From Baia soyae (GTDB taxonomy: Bacteria; Bacillota; Bacilli; Thermoactinomycetales; Thermoactinomycetaceae), in the NCBI RefSeq assembly GCF_004341445.1, contig NZ_SLXV01000003.1, forward strand, positions 51,009 through 115,008: a stretch of DNA of 64,000 nucleotides, in the 5' to 3' direction. The first letter of the stretch is position 1; each line of letters opens with the position of its first letter. Positions 1-12,816 of this stretch are shown here, one piece after another. A program made the translations under genes and the position numbers. The notes under the pieces were generated by a model. It did no database searches. It saw only the letters and a list, made by a program, of their open reading frames with translations, and was not told the DNA's origin.

Positions 1-1418
<1,418 letters not shown>

Positions 1419-1470
1419 GAATGAAAATCTCTTACTCCAAGCTTTGTTCCACATATTTCTTTCGTCCCCC

Positions 1471-1500
1471 TGTGTATAACTTGTGAATAAATGTGGATAA
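1471..1500 (-). promoter_or_regulatory. DnaA-box cluster upstream of yaaC/guaB
   Basis: One exact DnaA box (TGTGGATAA, 1492-1500) is preceded by two one-mismatch copies, TGTGTATAA (1471-1479) and TGTGAATAA (1482-1490), all in the same orientation. They lie in the divergent yaaC-guaB spacer, about 8 kb from the origin. DnaA-binding clusters outside oriC are known in Bacillus; a regulatory or titration role here is inference. Confidence 0.5.
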
Positions 1501-1526
1501 GTAAGAGAGGATGAGGTGATTTAATC

Positions 1527-2537
1527 ATGAAAGTCGAGATATACACGGAATCCCCTGAAAGAGCAATCTGGGGAGAACTAGCTTATTTTGAAAATGAATT
1601 GATCGCTCGAGACTATCTAAAAAACAAGTACGCACAACTGAATGTAGAGCATCCTGATCGACTCTCTTTTCGTAATGTAACTCCATTTCTGATTTACATA
1701 CGTCAAGCGAGACAAATCTTTCAGTCCGCTCATGAAATCACGAATTGGATGAAGCCTACTCATCTTTATTATGGAATGATGAGCTTGTTAAAAGCGCTTA
1801 TTTTAACGGTAGATCCTTACTATCCGCAAAATTCACATGTTCTAAAACACGGAATCTCCACGAAGAAAAAAAAGAAGGAGCTATTTCGGTTCTTTTCGGA
1901 TGATATACGTGTGCAGAAAGATGGGCTTTTTCCTCACTATCAAGCTCTTTTTTCAAGCCATTATCGAGCAGACTACAGTCCGATTCAACTGATGCAGATG
2001 ATTCCGGATATACAAGATACTGTATATAAAGTTACACAGTATCATCATTTTTTACCAGTGGGAGTCGAGGACACTCAGGAAAATGTTTTGGTTACCTTTC
2101 CAGATGCCGTTTTAGAGCACTATAAATATAGCCAAGAACGTTTTGTAGAATGGGTAAACAGCAAGAGTCAGGATGGACTTTTTCTATTGGTAGAGGGAGA
2201 TAAGGAGAAACATTTTCAGGTTACTTGGTCAGGAAAACAGGATCAAGCGATCAAACATCCCTATCTATATCGAAATAAAAAAGGTGATTATTTCGTTTGG
2301 ATTCGAAATAATCACCTAGTAGAACCTGTTCCGGAAGTGGAAGCAGAGTACCTTTTACTATTTAGCCTAAGCATGCTAAGCCGCTATGAGCCGCCACTTT
2401 GGGCCGAGGTAATGGATGCGACTACCTCGATGGAAGGAATCCTCATTCAAGAATTGCTTCGCATCGTACAACGGAAGTTTCCCAATCTGATTCTCAATCA
2501 ACTACACGGCAAGGAGTATATTTACCTTATTCGGTAG
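1527..2537 (+). CDS. yaaC: YaaC family protein
   Basis: A 336-aa protein of unknown biochemical function that sits next to gyrA and guaB in Bacillus and relatives; B. subtilis YaaC is slightly shorter. The ATG at 1527 follows a GAGGTGA ribosome site. The sequence is soluble and aromatic-rich, without signal peptide or membrane helix, with a basic KKKKKE stretch near residue 115. Its last 11 nt overlap the end of the convergent gyrA, so the two transcripts are antisense at their 3' ends. The assignment rests on synteny, orientation and length; no catalytic motif is recognisable. Confidence 0.85.
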   Translation: MKVEIYTESPERAIWGELAYFENELIARDYLKNKYAQLNVEHPDRLSFRNVTPFLIYIRQARQIFQSAHEITNWMKPTHLYYGMMSLLKALILTVDPYYPQNSHVLKHGISTKKKKKELFRFFSDDIRVQKDGLFPHYQALFSSHYRADYSPIQLMQMIPDIQDTVYKVTQYHHFLPVGVEDTQENVLVTFPDAVLEHYKYSQERFVEWVNSKSQDGLFLLVEGDKEKHFQVTWSGKQDQAIKHPYLYRNKKGDYFVWIRNNHLVEPVPEVEAEYLLLFSLSMLSRYEPPLWAEVMDATTSMEGILIQELLRIVQRKFPNLILNQLHGKEYIYLIR

Positions 2538-5001
2538 CTTCTTCTGATGAATTTTCTTGAGTCAATTCAAGTTCATCATCATCCGTACGTTGAACACGTG
2601 CTACAGTCGCCACTTCTTCCTCACCATCAACGCGAATCAGCTTTACACCTTGCGCGTAACGGCCCATGGAAGAGATCTCGTTGATGTTGAGACGGATCAC
2701 GATACCCGATTGGGTAACAATCATCAAGTCTTCTACTGGAGAGACGACTTTGTGACTGATTACCTCACCTTTTCTCGCTGTGATACCCATGGTTTTAATC
2801 CCTTTGCCACCGCGGGATTGAATACGGTATTCATCGATCGGAGTACGCTTTCCAAAGCCTTTTTTCGTGACAATCAGAACATCTAGATCCGGGGTCACGA
2901 CATCCATATCAATCACTTTGTCAGCTTCAGCTAAGGTAATTCCTTTCACACCTGTAGCAGAACGACCCATCATGCGCACATCCATCTCTGGGAAGCGAAT
3001 CGACATTCCTTGCTTCGTACCCATCAAGATTTCTTGCTGTCCATCCGTTAAGTGGACACCAATTAGCTCATCCCCTTCACGTAGATTGATCGCAAAGAGA
3101 CCATTTTTACGGATGTTTTCAAATTCAGACAGAGAGGTCTTTTTGACAACTCCTTGCTGGGTAGCAAAGAAGAGATATTTATCCTCAACAAACTCTTTTA
3201 CTGTAATAATTGCCTGAATCCGCTCATCCTGATCAATTTGAATCAAGTTAATGATCGGGGTTCCTCTAGCAGCTCGTCCTAACTCAGGAACTTCATACGC
3301 CTTCATGCGATATACTTTTCCTTTGTTAGAGAAGAAGAGGAGATGATTATGGGAATGGGTTGCAAATAGATGATGAACAAAATCATCGTCTTTCGTTCCC
3401 ATACCCGTCACACCACGCCCACCTCGCTTCTGCGCACGATAGCTGTTTAGTGGCATCCGTTTGATATAACCACGATGAGTCATCATGATGGAAACTTCTT
3501 CTTGAGGAATCAAGTCCTCATCTATAATGACACCTTCATCCATCTTGATACGAGTTCTTCGCTCATCACCAAACTGTTTCTGCACCTCGACTGCTTCTTC
3601 TCGAACGATTGCTAATATCTTAGCAGGATCTGCTAAAATCCCACGTAGCTCCGCAATCAGTTTGATCAGATCTTGATACTCGCCTTCGATTTTATCCCGC
3701 TCAAGTCCAGTTAGGCGCTGGAGACGCATATCGAGAATGGCATTCGCCTGCTTCTCAGACAGACCGAAACTCTCCATCAAGCCTTCACGAGCTTCAGCAG
3801 TCGTTTGAGAACCACGGATCAATGCAATCACTTCATCGATTTGATCGAGCGCAATTCGAAGACCTTCTAAGATATGGGCACGATCTTCAGCTTTATTCAG
3901 GTCAAACTGGGTACGGCGCGTAATCACTTCAATTTGGTGTTCTAGGTAGTGGCTGAGCATCTGCTTCAGGTTTAAGACTTGCGGTTGTCCCTTTACCAAA
4001 GCCAATGTGTTTACACCAAAGCTTGTTTGTAAAGTAGTATGTTTGTAAAGATTGTTCAAGATGATCATTGGATTCACATCACGACGAAGTTCGATGACCA
4101 CACGCATTCCGTTACGGTCTGACTCGTCGCGTAAATCAGTGATGCCCTCAATCCGTTTGTCACGTACAAGCTCTGCGATTTTTTCTACCAATTTCGCTTT
4201 ATTTACTTGATACGGGAGTTCTTCTACGATAATACGTGTCTTACCGTTGTTTGCCTCTTCCATTCTCGTCTTGGCACGAATCTGTACGGATCCACGCCCT
4301 GTACGGAACGCTTTGCGGATTCCTTCATAGCCGAGGATAATCCCACCGGTAGGAAAATCAGGTCCTTTGACAACTGTCATCAGCTCGTCTATTTCCACCT
4401 CTGGATTATCGATAACCATTAACAATCCATTGATCACTTCTGTCAGGTTGTGAGGTGGGATATTAGTCGCCATCCCCACGGCAATCCCAGCGGCTCCGTT
4501 TACGAGCAAATTCGGGAATCTAGCAGGCAATACAAGCGGTTCCTCATATTGACCATCGTAGTTCGGACCATAATCAATAACATCTTTCTGGATATCACGA
4601 AGCAACTCTAGCGTAATAGGTGCTAGACGTGCTTCGGTGTAACGCATCGCCGCTGCTGCATCTCCGTCGACAGAACCAAAGTTCCCATGACCATCTACCA
4701 ACATATAGCGGTAGGAGAAATTTTGAGCCATTCGGACCATCGCATCGTAAATAGCGGAATCCCCGTGAGGATGATACTTTGCAATTACGTTTCCCACTAC
4801 GTGTGCTGACTTTTTATAAGGTTTGTCTGGTGTCATGCCGTTTTCATACATCGCATATAAAATACGACGATGTACAGGTTTAAGTCCATCCCGTACATCC
4901 GGTAGCGCACGACTGACAATAACACTCATCGCATAGTCTAGGAACGATGTTTTCATCTCTTGACTAATATTGATTTCTTGAACCCGTTCACTTGCTGACA
5001 A
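2527..5001 (-). CDS. gyrA: DNA gyrase subunit A
   Basis: The breakage-reunion subunit of the A2B2 gyrase, which introduces negative supercoils. It has 824 residues, a normal length. The N-terminal winged-helix domain carries the quinolone region ([17 protein letters not shown], with Ser and Asp/Glu typical of sensitive enzymes) and the catalytic tyrosine in RYTEARL near residue 123. The C-terminal beta-pinwheel has the GyrA box QKRGGRG, which is needed for DNA wrapping. The best start is a TTG at 5001, behind GAGGAG with a 9-nt spacer. It is the last gene of the dnaN-yaaA-recF-remB-gyrB-gyrA run, 34 nt after gyrB. Confidence 0.98.
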   Translation of the reverse strand: MSASERVQEINISQEMKTSFLDYAMSVIVSRALPDVRDGLKPVHRRILYAMYENGMTPDKPYKKSAHVVGNVIAKYHPHGDSAIYDAMVRMAQNFSYRYMLVDGHGNFGSVDGDAAAAMRYTEARLAPITLELLRDIQKDVIDYGPNYDGQYEEPLVLPARFPNLLVNGAAGIAVGMATNIPPHNLTEVINGLLMVIDNPEVEIDELMTVVKGPDFPTGGIILGYEGIRKAFRTGRGSVQIRAKTRMEEANNGKTRIIVEELPYQVNKAKLVEKIAELVRDKRIEGITDLRDESDRNGMRVVIELRRDVNPMIILNNLYKHTTLQTSFGVNTLALVKGQPQVLNLKQMLSHYLEHQIEVITRRTQFDLNKAEDRAHILEGLRIALDQIDEVIALIRGSQTTAEAREGLMESFGLSEKQANAILDMRLQRLTGLERDKIEGEYQDLIKLIAELRGILADPAKILAIVREEAVEVQKQFGDERRTRIKMDEGVIIDEDLIPQEEVSIMMTHRGYIKRMPLNSYRAQKRGGRGVTGMGTKDDDFVHHLFATHSHNHLLFFSNKGKVYRMKAYEVPELGRAARGTPIINLIQIDQDERIQAIITVKEFVEDKYLFFATQQGVVKKTSLSEFENIRKNGLFAINLREGDELIGVHLTDGQQEILMGTKQGMSIRFPEMDVRMMGRSATGVKGITLAEADKVIDMDVVTPDLDVLIVTKKGFGKRTPIDEYRIQSRGGKGIKTMGITARKGEVISHKVVSPVEDLMIVTQSGIVIRLNINEISSMGRYAQGVKLIRVDGEEEVATVARVQRTDDDELELTQENSSEEATE

Positions 5002-5035
5002 AATTCATCACTCCTCGCTCCTCTATCAACCCACT

Positions 5036-6955
<1,920 letters not shown>

Positions 6956-6977
6956 CTACTCTCTCATGAATCAACTG

Positions 6978-7226
6978 TCATTTGTTTTTATGAAAAACCC
7001 TAGGTTGCCTTGCCCGTCTCATCAAGGTAACGGAAGAGATAGGGGAAGGATACACACGATGAGGTGTCACGACATACGACTTCACTTCATCATCGGGAAT
7101 ATCAACTAGTCGGCCTGCTTGTTTGCTCGATTCTAAAAAGGAGTGGGAGTCCATGGATTGATGATCCAAAATAGCGACTACATCCCGCGCCCTTACAATT
7201 TGATCTCCACCTAAGTGAATGTACAT
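6978..7226 (-). CDS. remB: Extracellular matrix regulator RemB (DUF370)
   Basis: An 82-aa DUF370 protein related to RemA/RemB of B. subtilis; RemA binds DNA and activates matrix and osmoprotection genes. The N-terminus MYIHLGGDQIVRARDVVAIL is typical of RemB (YaaB). The start follows a GAGGTGA ribosome site. The gene occupies its conserved place between recF and gyrB, 4 nt after recF. It is too short to show domains beyond the single fold. The identification is firm from sequence and synteny; its regulatory targets in this organism are unknown. Confidence 0.92.
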   Translation of the reverse strand: MYIHLGGDQIVRARDVVAILDHQSMDSHSFLESSKQAGRLVDIPDDEVKSYVVTPHRVYPSPISSVTLMRRARQPRVFHKNK

Positions 7227-7230
7227 ATTT

Positions 7231-8349
7231 TCACCTCAACTCTCGAATGTTTCCTTGCCGGATCTGATAGATCTGTGCCTTATCCAGCGTCTCCCCGTCA
7301 ATTCCTTCTAAGTTCGTTGTGGTTACAAACGTCTGAACCCGCCCTCGAATGGCTTCTAGCAGATGGGTTTTTCTCGAATCATCCAGCTCCGATAAAACGT
7401 CATCCAATAATAAAATGGGATATGTACCTGTTTCCTGATGAATCAGCTCAATTTCGGCCAACTTCAAGGAAAGGGCAGCTGTTCTTTGTTGCCCCTGTGA
7501 ACCAAATGTATGAAGATCCAATCCATTCGCAACCAAGCGAAAATCATCGCGCTGCGGTCCGAGTAGAGTAGAGCCTCTGCGAATTTCTTTTTCACGAACT
7601 CTTTGTAACTCGGCTTGAAAAACTGTGCGCCATTCTTCAATCGACATGTCTGCTGTAATGGGGATGGAGGGAAGGTATTCAATCAGCAATTCCTCATTGG
7701 CACTCGTGATAGATTGATGAATCTCCCCAGACCACTTCGTTAATTGCTTGAGAAAATGAAATCTCTTTCTCCACAATTCAAGGGAAAGAGACATGAGCTG
7801 TTCATCGTATACATCTAAAAATTCAACTTGGAATTTTTTATTTGTACCGAGTCCTTTCAGCAAACTATTTCTCTGGGTAAGAAGTTTATGTAACTGAGAC
7901 AAATGGTACAGGTAGGTAGGACTGACTTGTCCAATCTCCATATCCAAGAAACGCCGCCTGATTTGAGGGCTACCTTTGACAATTGCGAGGTCTTCTGGGG
8001 CAAACAAAATAGCTGGTAAGAAGCCGATATACTGACTTAACTTCGATTGCTCTATCCCATTAATGCTAACTTTTTTTCCCAGATCGCGCAACTGTACCTC
8101 TAATCTGGATCCAGTTTCATCCCGTTTGACCCGGGCTTTTAAGATCGCATGTGGCTCACCAAACTGAATTAATTCTTTTGTAGAACGGGTTCGATGCGAT
8201 TTCCCAAGCGCAAGAAGATAGAGCGATTCTAAGATGTTAGTCTTGCCTTGCGCATTGGGCCCCACAAAGATGTGGAGATCTTGCGAGCAATCGAGTGAAA
8301 GCTGAGAAATGTTGCGGTAGCGCTGGATCTCTAGTGACTGAACACGCAC
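7231..8349 (-). CDS. recF: DNA replication and repair protein RecF
   Basis: An SMC-like ATPase that helps RecO and RecR load RecA at gaps in DNA. It has 372 aa, the normal length. The Walker A motif GPNAQGKTN is near residue 30, the ABC-type signature FGSQGQQRT is near 280, and the Walker B/D-loop LLLDDVLSELDDSR is near 315. It starts at GTG 8349, giving MRVQSLEIQRYRNI, after a G-rich site. It lies 11 nt downstream of the S4-domain gene and 4 nt before remB, in the conserved dnaN cluster. Confidence 0.98.
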   Translation of the reverse strand: MRVQSLEIQRYRNISQLSLDCSQDLHIFVGPNAQGKTNILESLYLLALGKSHRTRSTKELIQFGEPHAILKARVKRDETGSRLEVQLRDLGKKVSINGIEQSKLSQYIGFLPAILFAPEDLAIVKGSPQIRRRFLDMEIGQVSPTYLYHLSQLHKLLTQRNSLLKGLGTNKKFQVEFLDVYDEQLMSLSLELWRKRFHFLKQLTKWSGEIHQSITSANEELLIEYLPSIPITADMSIEEWRTVFQAELQRVREKEIRRGSTLLGPQRDDFRLVANGLDLHTFGSQGQQRTAALSLKLAEIELIHQETGTYPILLLDDVLSELDDSRKTHLLEAIRGRVQTFVTTTNLEGIDGETLDKAQIYQIRQGNIRELR

Positions 8350-8360
8350 CTGGCAACCCC

Positions 8361-8579
8361 CTATTTCTCAGACAGTATGAGAAAACGACCAAAGCCTCGG
8401 ATATCCACAACATCCTGTGGATAAACCTTGCGACCTCGTCTATTTTCTAGCTCTTGATTGATATATATTTCATTGTCGGCTAAAAACATCTTTGCGAAAC
8501 CACCACTATCAATGGCGTCTACTTTTTTTAAAAGTTGCCCTAACTGAATATAGGGCCCGTCAATATATACGTGCTTCAT
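8361..8579 (-). CDS. yaaA: S4-domain RNA-binding protein YaaA/RlbA
   Basis: A 72-aa protein with an S4-type RNA-binding fold: the stretch IQLGQLLKKVDAIDSGGFAK is followed by the typical basic segment containing ENRRGRKVYPQD. It is found between dnaN and recF across Bacillales and is thought to act in ribosome maturation, though the exact role is unproven. The spacing is 18 nt after dnaN and 11 nt before recF, so it should be co-transcribed with them. The length and key glycine and arginine residues are intact. Confidence 0.9.
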   Translation of the reverse strand: MKHVYIDGPYIQLGQLLKKVDAIDSGGFAKMFLADNEIYINQELENRRGRKVYPQDVVDIRGFGRFLILSEK

Positions 8580-8597
8580 GACTCAACATCCTTCTTT

Positions 8598-9731
8598 CTA
8601 GCGCGTACGTATCGGTACGATTAGGTGTAACGTGTCATCACGGTCTGCAGGCTGAATGATAAATGGAGTCATCGTTCCTGTAAATTGAATGCGAATCTCA
8701 TCGCTTTCAATCGATCGTAAGGCCTCAATCATGTAACGCGCATTAAACGAGATTCCCAGCGCATTCCCTTTTACACGAGCCTTCACTTCTTCTGTAACGC
8801 TTCCGACATCTTGGGACACAGAGGTAACTTCAACTGTGTCATCACTCATTGTCCATTTTATCACATTATCCCGTCCATCTCGGCTAATAAGAGAAGCACG
8901 CTCAACAGATTGTAACAATTCTCTGGTTGAAGTGATCAACTCTGTATCACCGCATTGTGGAATGACTCGATTGGTATCTGGATAGGTACCATCTAAGAGA
9001 CGAGAGTAAAATTCAATATGCTCATTTTTTACCAACAGTTGATGATCCGCCACGACGATTTCCACGGAATCCTCATCATCGGCAAAGGTTTTCGCTAGCT
9101 CACTCATACTTTTACCAGGAAGGATTACGTTATCCAAAGACAGTTGACCTGTGTTTGGAGTCGGAATCAAACGTCTCGAGAGACGGTGACTATCTGTGGC
9201 GACACAGGTGAGAACCCCATTTTCTAGTTGCCATAAAACACCTGTCAACACGCCTCGTGCTTCATTGGTTGCAACGGAAAAACCTGTTTGCCGAATCAAT
9301 GAACGAAGCTCATCAGCCGGAATCGAGAAAACTTGATCCGCTGATAGACGTGGCAGGCGAGGGTATTCATCTGGATTAAATCCGTGTAGTTGAAACTCCG
9401 TTGAACCTGATTGAATAGTAATTTGATACCGCTCATTCACTTCCCATTCTACATACTCACCAGGTAACTTCCTTACCATCTCTCCAAAGATTTTACCAGG
9501 AATGACGACACTTCCTGTCTGTTCCACAAATACTTGTTCTTGATCCTCTTTTACATGAGGAATCCTTACTTGAATCGTGATATCAGAGTTACTACCCGTC
9601 AGAAGCAACCCTTCTTGATCTGCGATTGCTTTCATTCCTGTTAGAACGGGAATCGTCGTCTTTTGAGATACCGCTTTACTAACTTGTGCTACCGCTTCTA
9701 CGAGTACCGATTTGGCAATACGGATTTTCAT
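8598..9731 (-). CDS. dnaN: DNA polymerase III sliding clamp (beta subunit)
   Basis: The ring-shaped processivity clamp of the replicase, made of three repeated clamp domains (about residues 1-125, 126-245 and 246-377). I place the start at the ATG at 9731 (MKIRIAKSVLVEAV), because GAGGTGAGG lies directly upstream; a longer reading from 9755 would add eight residues that include this ribosome site. The C-terminus MTPFIIQPADRDDTLHLIVPI carries the pocket residues that bind clamp partners. It is separated from dnaA by the DUE side of oriC. Confidence 0.97.
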   Translation of the reverse strand: MKIRIAKSVLVEAVAQVSKAVSQKTTIPVLTGMKAIADQEGLLLTGSNSDITIQVRIPHVKEDQEQVFVEQTGSVVIPGKIFGEMVRKLPGEYVEWEVNERYQITIQSGSTEFQLHGFNPDEYPRLPRLSADQVFSIPADELRSLIRQTGFSVATNEARGVLTGVLWQLENGVLTCVATDSHRLSRRLIPTPNTGQLSLDNVILPGKSMSELAKTFADDEDSVEIVVADHQLLVKNEHIEFYSRLLDGTYPDTNRVIPQCGDTELITSTRELLQSVERASLISRDGRDNVIKWTMSDDTVEVTSVSQDVGSVTEEVKARVKGNALGISFNARYMIEALRSIESDEIRIQFTGTMTPFIIQPADRDDTLHLIVPIRTR

Positions 9732-9756
9732 GAGTTCCTCACCTCTGTCAATCAAT

Positions 9757-9956
9757 TGTGGATAAATAAAAAATATAGCATGAATGCGTCTCGTGGGCCA
9801 TATACATATATATTATTTAATAAAAAAACCGTAGTAATAGTAGTAGGGGCTGTGGATACTGTGGATAAGTAGGCTGGGGCCATACATGGAGCCAAAATAC
9901 GCTGTGGATAAAGTGTGCATAAGCTTGTCAAAATTATCCACAGTATCCACAGCTAC
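9757..9956. other. oriC, unwinding side (DUE, DnaA-trio and boxes)
   Basis: The dnaA-dnaN spacer holds an AT-rich tract (about 9800-9829), a DnaA-trio TAGTAATAGTAGTAG (9832-9846), a short GGGC (9847-9850) and two adjoining boxes TGTGGATAC (9851-9859) and TGTGGATAA (9860-9868). This trio, GC spacer and double box is the basal unwinding layout described for B. subtilis. Further boxes: 9757-9765, 9903-9911 and 9934-9942 (exact), and 9914-9922 and 9943-9951 (one mismatch). Replication very probably melts here. Confidence 0.9.
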
Positions 9957-11399
9957 CTAGGAGCCTCGCAAAATTCGTTTCTTTAATTCCTCAACTGCTT
10001 GCTGGAGATGTGGATCACTGTCAAGAGCGCGGTTGATTTTTTCATGCGCGTGGATAACCGTGGTGTGATCTCTGCCCCCAAAGTCTTCACCGATCTTGGG
10101 TAGAGAGTAATCGGTCATCTCACGTGCGATAAACATCGCAATTTGACGTGGAAGAGTGATCGTTTTCGTTCGTTTTTTACTTTTTAGATCTTCAACGCGT
10201 AAACGGTAGTAGGTACTAACCGCCTGCTGAATATCTGAGATTGTAATGATTTTCGGTCTGGCATTGGGCATTATATCCTTTAATGCTTCTGCTGCCAAGT
10301 CAGTACTGATCGGTTGATTCATCAAGGCAGAGTAAGCGACAACGCGGATGAGAGCTCCCTCTAATTCCCGAATGTTGGTATCCACTCGGTCAGCGATGGT
10401 AGCGAGTACGTCGCTTGGCACATCGAGCTGGTCAGCAATGGCTTTTTTTCGAAGGATGGCGATACGGGTCTCTAGATCGGGAGGCTGCACATCTGTAATT
10501 AATCCCCACTCAAAACGAGAGCGTAGGCGATCTTCTAGTGTTGGGATTTCTTTAGGAGGACGATCACTGGAGATGATAATCTGTTTGTTCTCTTCATGCA
10601 GAGCGTTGAACGTATGGAAGAATTCTTCTTGCGTTTGCTCTTTGCCTGCTAAAAACTGAATATCATCTATTAACAAGATATCCACAGTTCGATATTTGTT
10701 ACGGAAACCAATAGCTCTATTGTCCCGGATCGCATTGATAAACTCATTTGTAAACTTTTCAGATGACAGGTATACCACACGACTATTTGGATTATGAGCC
10801 AGTACGTGATGGCCAATGGCATGCATTAAATGCGTTTTTCCAAGACCAACCCCTCCATATATAAAGAGCGGATTGTACGCTTTAGCCGGTGCTTCGGCAA
10901 CAGCTAGGGAAGCAGCGTGTGCAAAACGGTTTCCGGATCCGATGACAAATGTGTCAAATGTATATTTGGGATTTAACTGTGACTGAACAAACCCTTCCAT
11001 CTCTTCATCAGACTCTTCATTTGGTTCTTCATTCGAATGGAGAGTAGATGAAAGAGGAGGTTCTGTCTCTTTCTGTCCCTCTCCTGATTTAGGATGAGGG
11101 GTTTTTGTTATGTGCTGAACAGGCAATTCCCCTTGCACTTGAATCGGTTCAGTCCCGAGACTAATCACTTCAATCTCCAGATTTGTACCCGAAACCTTTT
11201 TAACAGCATCTTTTATCATTCCATAATAACGATTTGAGAGCATGTCCTGTGCAAATGTAGAGGGAACTCCAATGATGAGTTTATTGCTCTGGAGTTCGAT
11301 CGCTTCAGTCTGTTTTAACCAGGCTTCAAAGCTGGGTTTACTTATCTTCGATTGAATTAGGTCAAGGCATTTTTTCCATAAGTCATTAACATTTTCCAC
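9957..11399 (-). CDS. dnaA: Chromosomal replication initiator DnaA
   Basis: An AAA+ ATPase that binds DnaA boxes and opens oriC. It has 480 aa, slightly longer than B. subtilis DnaA (446) because of a long acidic linker at about residues 90-140 (many E, S, P). Domain I is residues 1-85; domain III has Walker [10 protein letters not shown] and Walker B LLIDDIQF; domain IV carries the box-binding signature [15 protein letters not shown] near the end. It starts at GTG 11399 behind GGAAGGAGGG. The gene is bracketed by DnaA-box clusters on both sides, consistent with autoregulation. Confidence 0.98.
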   Translation of the reverse strand: MENVNDLWKKCLDLIQSKISKPSFEAWLKQTEAIELQSNKLIIGVPSTFAQDMLSNRYYGMIKDAVKKVSGTNLEIEVISLGTEPIQVQGELPVQHITKTPHPKSGEGQKETEPPLSSTLHSNEEPNEESDEEMEGFVQSQLNPKYTFDTFVIGSGNRFAHAASLAVAEAPAKAYNPLFIYGGVGLGKTHLMHAIGHHVLAHNPNSRVVYLSSEKFTNEFINAIRDNRAIGFRNKYRTVDILLIDDIQFLAGKEQTQEEFFHTFNALHEENKQIIISSDRPPKEIPTLEDRLRSRFEWGLITDVQPPDLETRIAILRKKAIADQLDVPSDVLATIADRVDTNIRELEGALIRVVAYSALMNQPISTDLAAEALKDIMPNARPKIITISDIQQAVSTYYRLRVEDLKSKKRTKTITLPRQIAMFIAREMTDYSLPKIGEDFGGRDHTTVIHAHEKINRALDSDPHLQQAVEELKKRILRGS

Positions 11400-11440
11400 A
11401 ATGATCAGAACCCTCCTTCCAAAAAAACATTTTTTCCATG

Positions 11441-11791
11441 TTATCCACAGTATTAAATTGGCTGATATATAGGTTAAACCAACTTATCCACACTATCCAC
11501 AAGATTGTAATCAATATACCTATCCACAGATTATAATCGGAAGGATAGAAAGTTATCCACAATTGTGGATAACTAATAAAGATAAAAAAGTTATCCACGG
11601 GGAAAACAACAATAGAATATCAAAATATACCAGTATTTACAAGGTGCATATCCGTTTATCCACATTACCCACAGCCTGTGGATAACTTTTTATCCACAAT
11701 CAAACAACCTGTGGATATCTTCTGGATAATGAGTGAATAAGTAGTGGATACATGTGGATAAGTTTTGTTTTATCCCCACAAGTTATCCACA
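11441..11791. other. oriC, main DnaA-box array upstream of dnaA
   Basis: I count nine exact boxes. Plus strand (TTATCCACA): 11441-11449, 11484-11492, 11553-11561, 11656-11664, 11690-11698, 11783-11791. Minus strand (TGTGGATAA on top): 11564-11572, 11677-11685, 11753-11761. One-mismatch copies are at 11493, 11520, 11591, 11665 and 11710. With the dnaA-dnaN spacer this makes a bipartite origin of the Bacillus type, and the array also covers the dnaA promoter region. Confidence 0.93.
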
Positions 11792-11803
11792 TTTCTTCTA
11801 TTC

Positions 11804-11832
11804 TTGACAGGCATCAGGGATAAAGCTATAAT
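11804..11832 (+). promoter_or_regulatory. Sigma-A promoter of rpmH
   Basis: A perfect TTGACA (11804-11809) is followed after 17 nt by a perfect TATAAT (11827-11832). It lies just past the last DnaA box (11783-11791), so DnaA bound there might affect it. Transcription should begin near 11839, giving an rpmH leader of about 108 nt. Confidence 0.9.
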
Positions 11833-11883
11833 GTGGAGGATTGTCTGCGGAAATTTTTCATCTTATCGTATGAAGGGAGGCAC

Positions 11884-11938
11884 CCTGGTCGGCGTATGTC
11901 CGGTTTGTCGTTCTTATATAGGACCGGCAATTACCAGG
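11884..11938 (+). promoter_or_regulatory. Structured rpmH leader that may hide the ribosome site
   Basis: CCTGGT (11884-11889) can pair with ACCAGG (11933-11938), enclosing a second helix CCGGT (11900-11904) with ACCGG (11923-11927). The AGG of the outer helix is the only plausible Shine-Dalgarno sequence of rpmH, nine bases before its ATG. The fold was read by eye; a regulatory role is inference. Confidence 0.4.
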
Positions 11939-11946
11939 TAAACAAT

Positions 11947-12081
11947 ATGAAACGTACCTACCAACCATCTAAACGTAAACGTAAAAACGTTCATGGTTTT
12001 CGTGCTCGCATGAGTACAAAAAACGGTCGCAAAGTATTAGCGGCTCGTAGAAGAAAAGGCAGAAAAGTACTTTCTGCATAA
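11947..12081 (+). CDS. rpmH: Large ribosomal subunit protein bL34
   Basis: The 44-residue basic ribosomal protein, beginning [20 protein letters not shown] and ending in an [11 protein letters not shown] tail, as in all bacteria. I start at the ATG at 11947. An upstream in-frame ATG at 11833 would add 38 residues unrelated to bL34 and overlaps the promoter -10 box. The ribosome site is weak (CAGG) and may be paired in the leader. It is the first gene of the rpmH-rnpA-yidD-yidC group and is followed by a terminator. Confidence 0.98.
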   Translation: MKRTYQPSKRKRKNVHGFRARMSTKNGRKVLAARRRKGRKVLSA

Positions 12082-12085
12082 TGAG

Positions 12086-12112
12086 AGGCCACTAAGTAGA
12101 GTGGCCTTTTTC
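12086..12112 (+). terminator. Rho-independent terminator after rpmH
   Basis: An 8-bp perfect stem AGGCCACT/AGTGGCCT (12086-12093 with 12100-12107) with loop AAGTAG, followed by TTTTTC. It probably lets the abundant rpmH mRNA end early, with partial read-through to rnpA. Confidence 0.85.
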
Positions 12113-12176
12113 TCTATATGGGAATCGTTTATAGAAGGATGAATCTGCCGATAATGTGAGATAGGGAGGGAGCAGG

Positions 12177-12542
12177 GTGCAAAAAGAATACAGACTGAGG
12201 CGTCGGAATGACTTTCGCCGAGTATTTCGCTTAGGAACTTCTGCCGCAAATCGTCAGTTTGTTGTGTATATCTCTCCACGTCAAGCTGGGACTGGGATTC
12301 TTCCTGGGCCTCGAATCGGTATATCTGTGAGTAAGAAGGTAGGAAATGCGGTCGTTCGCAATCGTGTTAAACGATTAGTAAAAGAAGTTACCAGACACTG
12401 GATTCCAGATTTAAAAGAGGGAGCCGATGTGGTGATCATCGCCCGAAATCCTGCTGCTACGATGGATTTCTACCAAGTGGAATCGAGTTTACGTCATGTA
12501 TTTAGACGGGCCAAGCTCTTTAAAAAATACACTAGGCCGTAG
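12177..12542 (+). CDS. rnpA: Ribonuclease P protein component
   Basis: The protein subunit that helps RNase P RNA mature tRNA 5' ends. It is 121 aa and very basic. The signature RNRVKRLVKEV (the RNR motif) lies at about residues 61-71, after ISVSKKVGNAV. It starts at GTG 12177 behind GGGAGGGAGCAGG. It follows rpmH in the usual order and ends 14 nt before yidD. No irregularity is seen. Confidence 0.97.
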   Translation: MQKEYRLRRRNDFRRVFRLGTSAANRQFVVYISPRQAGTGILPGPRIGISVSKKVGNAVVRNRVKRLVKEVTRHWIPDLKEGADVVIIARNPAATMDFYQVESSLRHVFRRAKLFKKYTRP

Positions 12543-12556
12543 AAGGGGAAAGATAG

Positions 12557-12787
12557 ATGAAGGACTTTGCTATTATTCTCATCCGATTTTATCGCAAATT
12601 TATCTCTCCTTTGAAACCCCAGCCTACTTGTCGATTTTATCCAACCTGCTCACAATACGGTTTAACTGCCTATCAACGGTTCGGTTTTATTAGAGGAACA
12701 TGGCTTACGATGATCCGAATTGGAAAGTGTCATCCATTTCATCCAGGTGGAATGGACCCTGTTCCCGAAAAAAAGATACGTGTATAG
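12557..12787 (+). CDS. yidD: Membrane protein insertion efficiency factor YidD
   Basis: A 76-aa member of the YidD (DUF37, haemolytic) family, which assists YidC-dependent membrane insertion. The hallmark is a cysteine-rich core: [14 protein letters not shown] near residues 25-38, then [15 protein letters not shown]. The amphipathic N-terminus [14 protein letters not shown] is typical. The ATG at 12557 follows a GGGGAAAG site. It lies between rnpA and yidC, as usual. A different-frame reading across its 3' half is an artefact of the yidC upstream region. Confidence 0.93.
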   Translation: MKDFAIILIRFYRKFISPLKPQPTCRFYPTCSQYGLTAYQRFGFIRGTWLTMIRIGKCHPFHPGGMDPVPEKKIRV

Positions 12788-12816
12788 CTTGGGATGATCT
12801 GAAAGGAGGAGAAGAT

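Noticed and set aside
11441..11791. CRISPR-like array of short repeats
   Set aside because: The repeats are 9-mers in both orientations with irregular spacing and match the DnaA box; this is oriC.
11833..11946. 38-residue N-terminal extension of bL34
   Set aside because: Its first codon overlaps the end of the -10 element, so it would not be on the transcript.
12700..12816. Longer YidC N-terminus from the ATG at 12700
   Set aside because: It overlaps yidD in another frame, and AAAGGAGGAG marks the GTG at 12817 followed by a lipoprotein signal.
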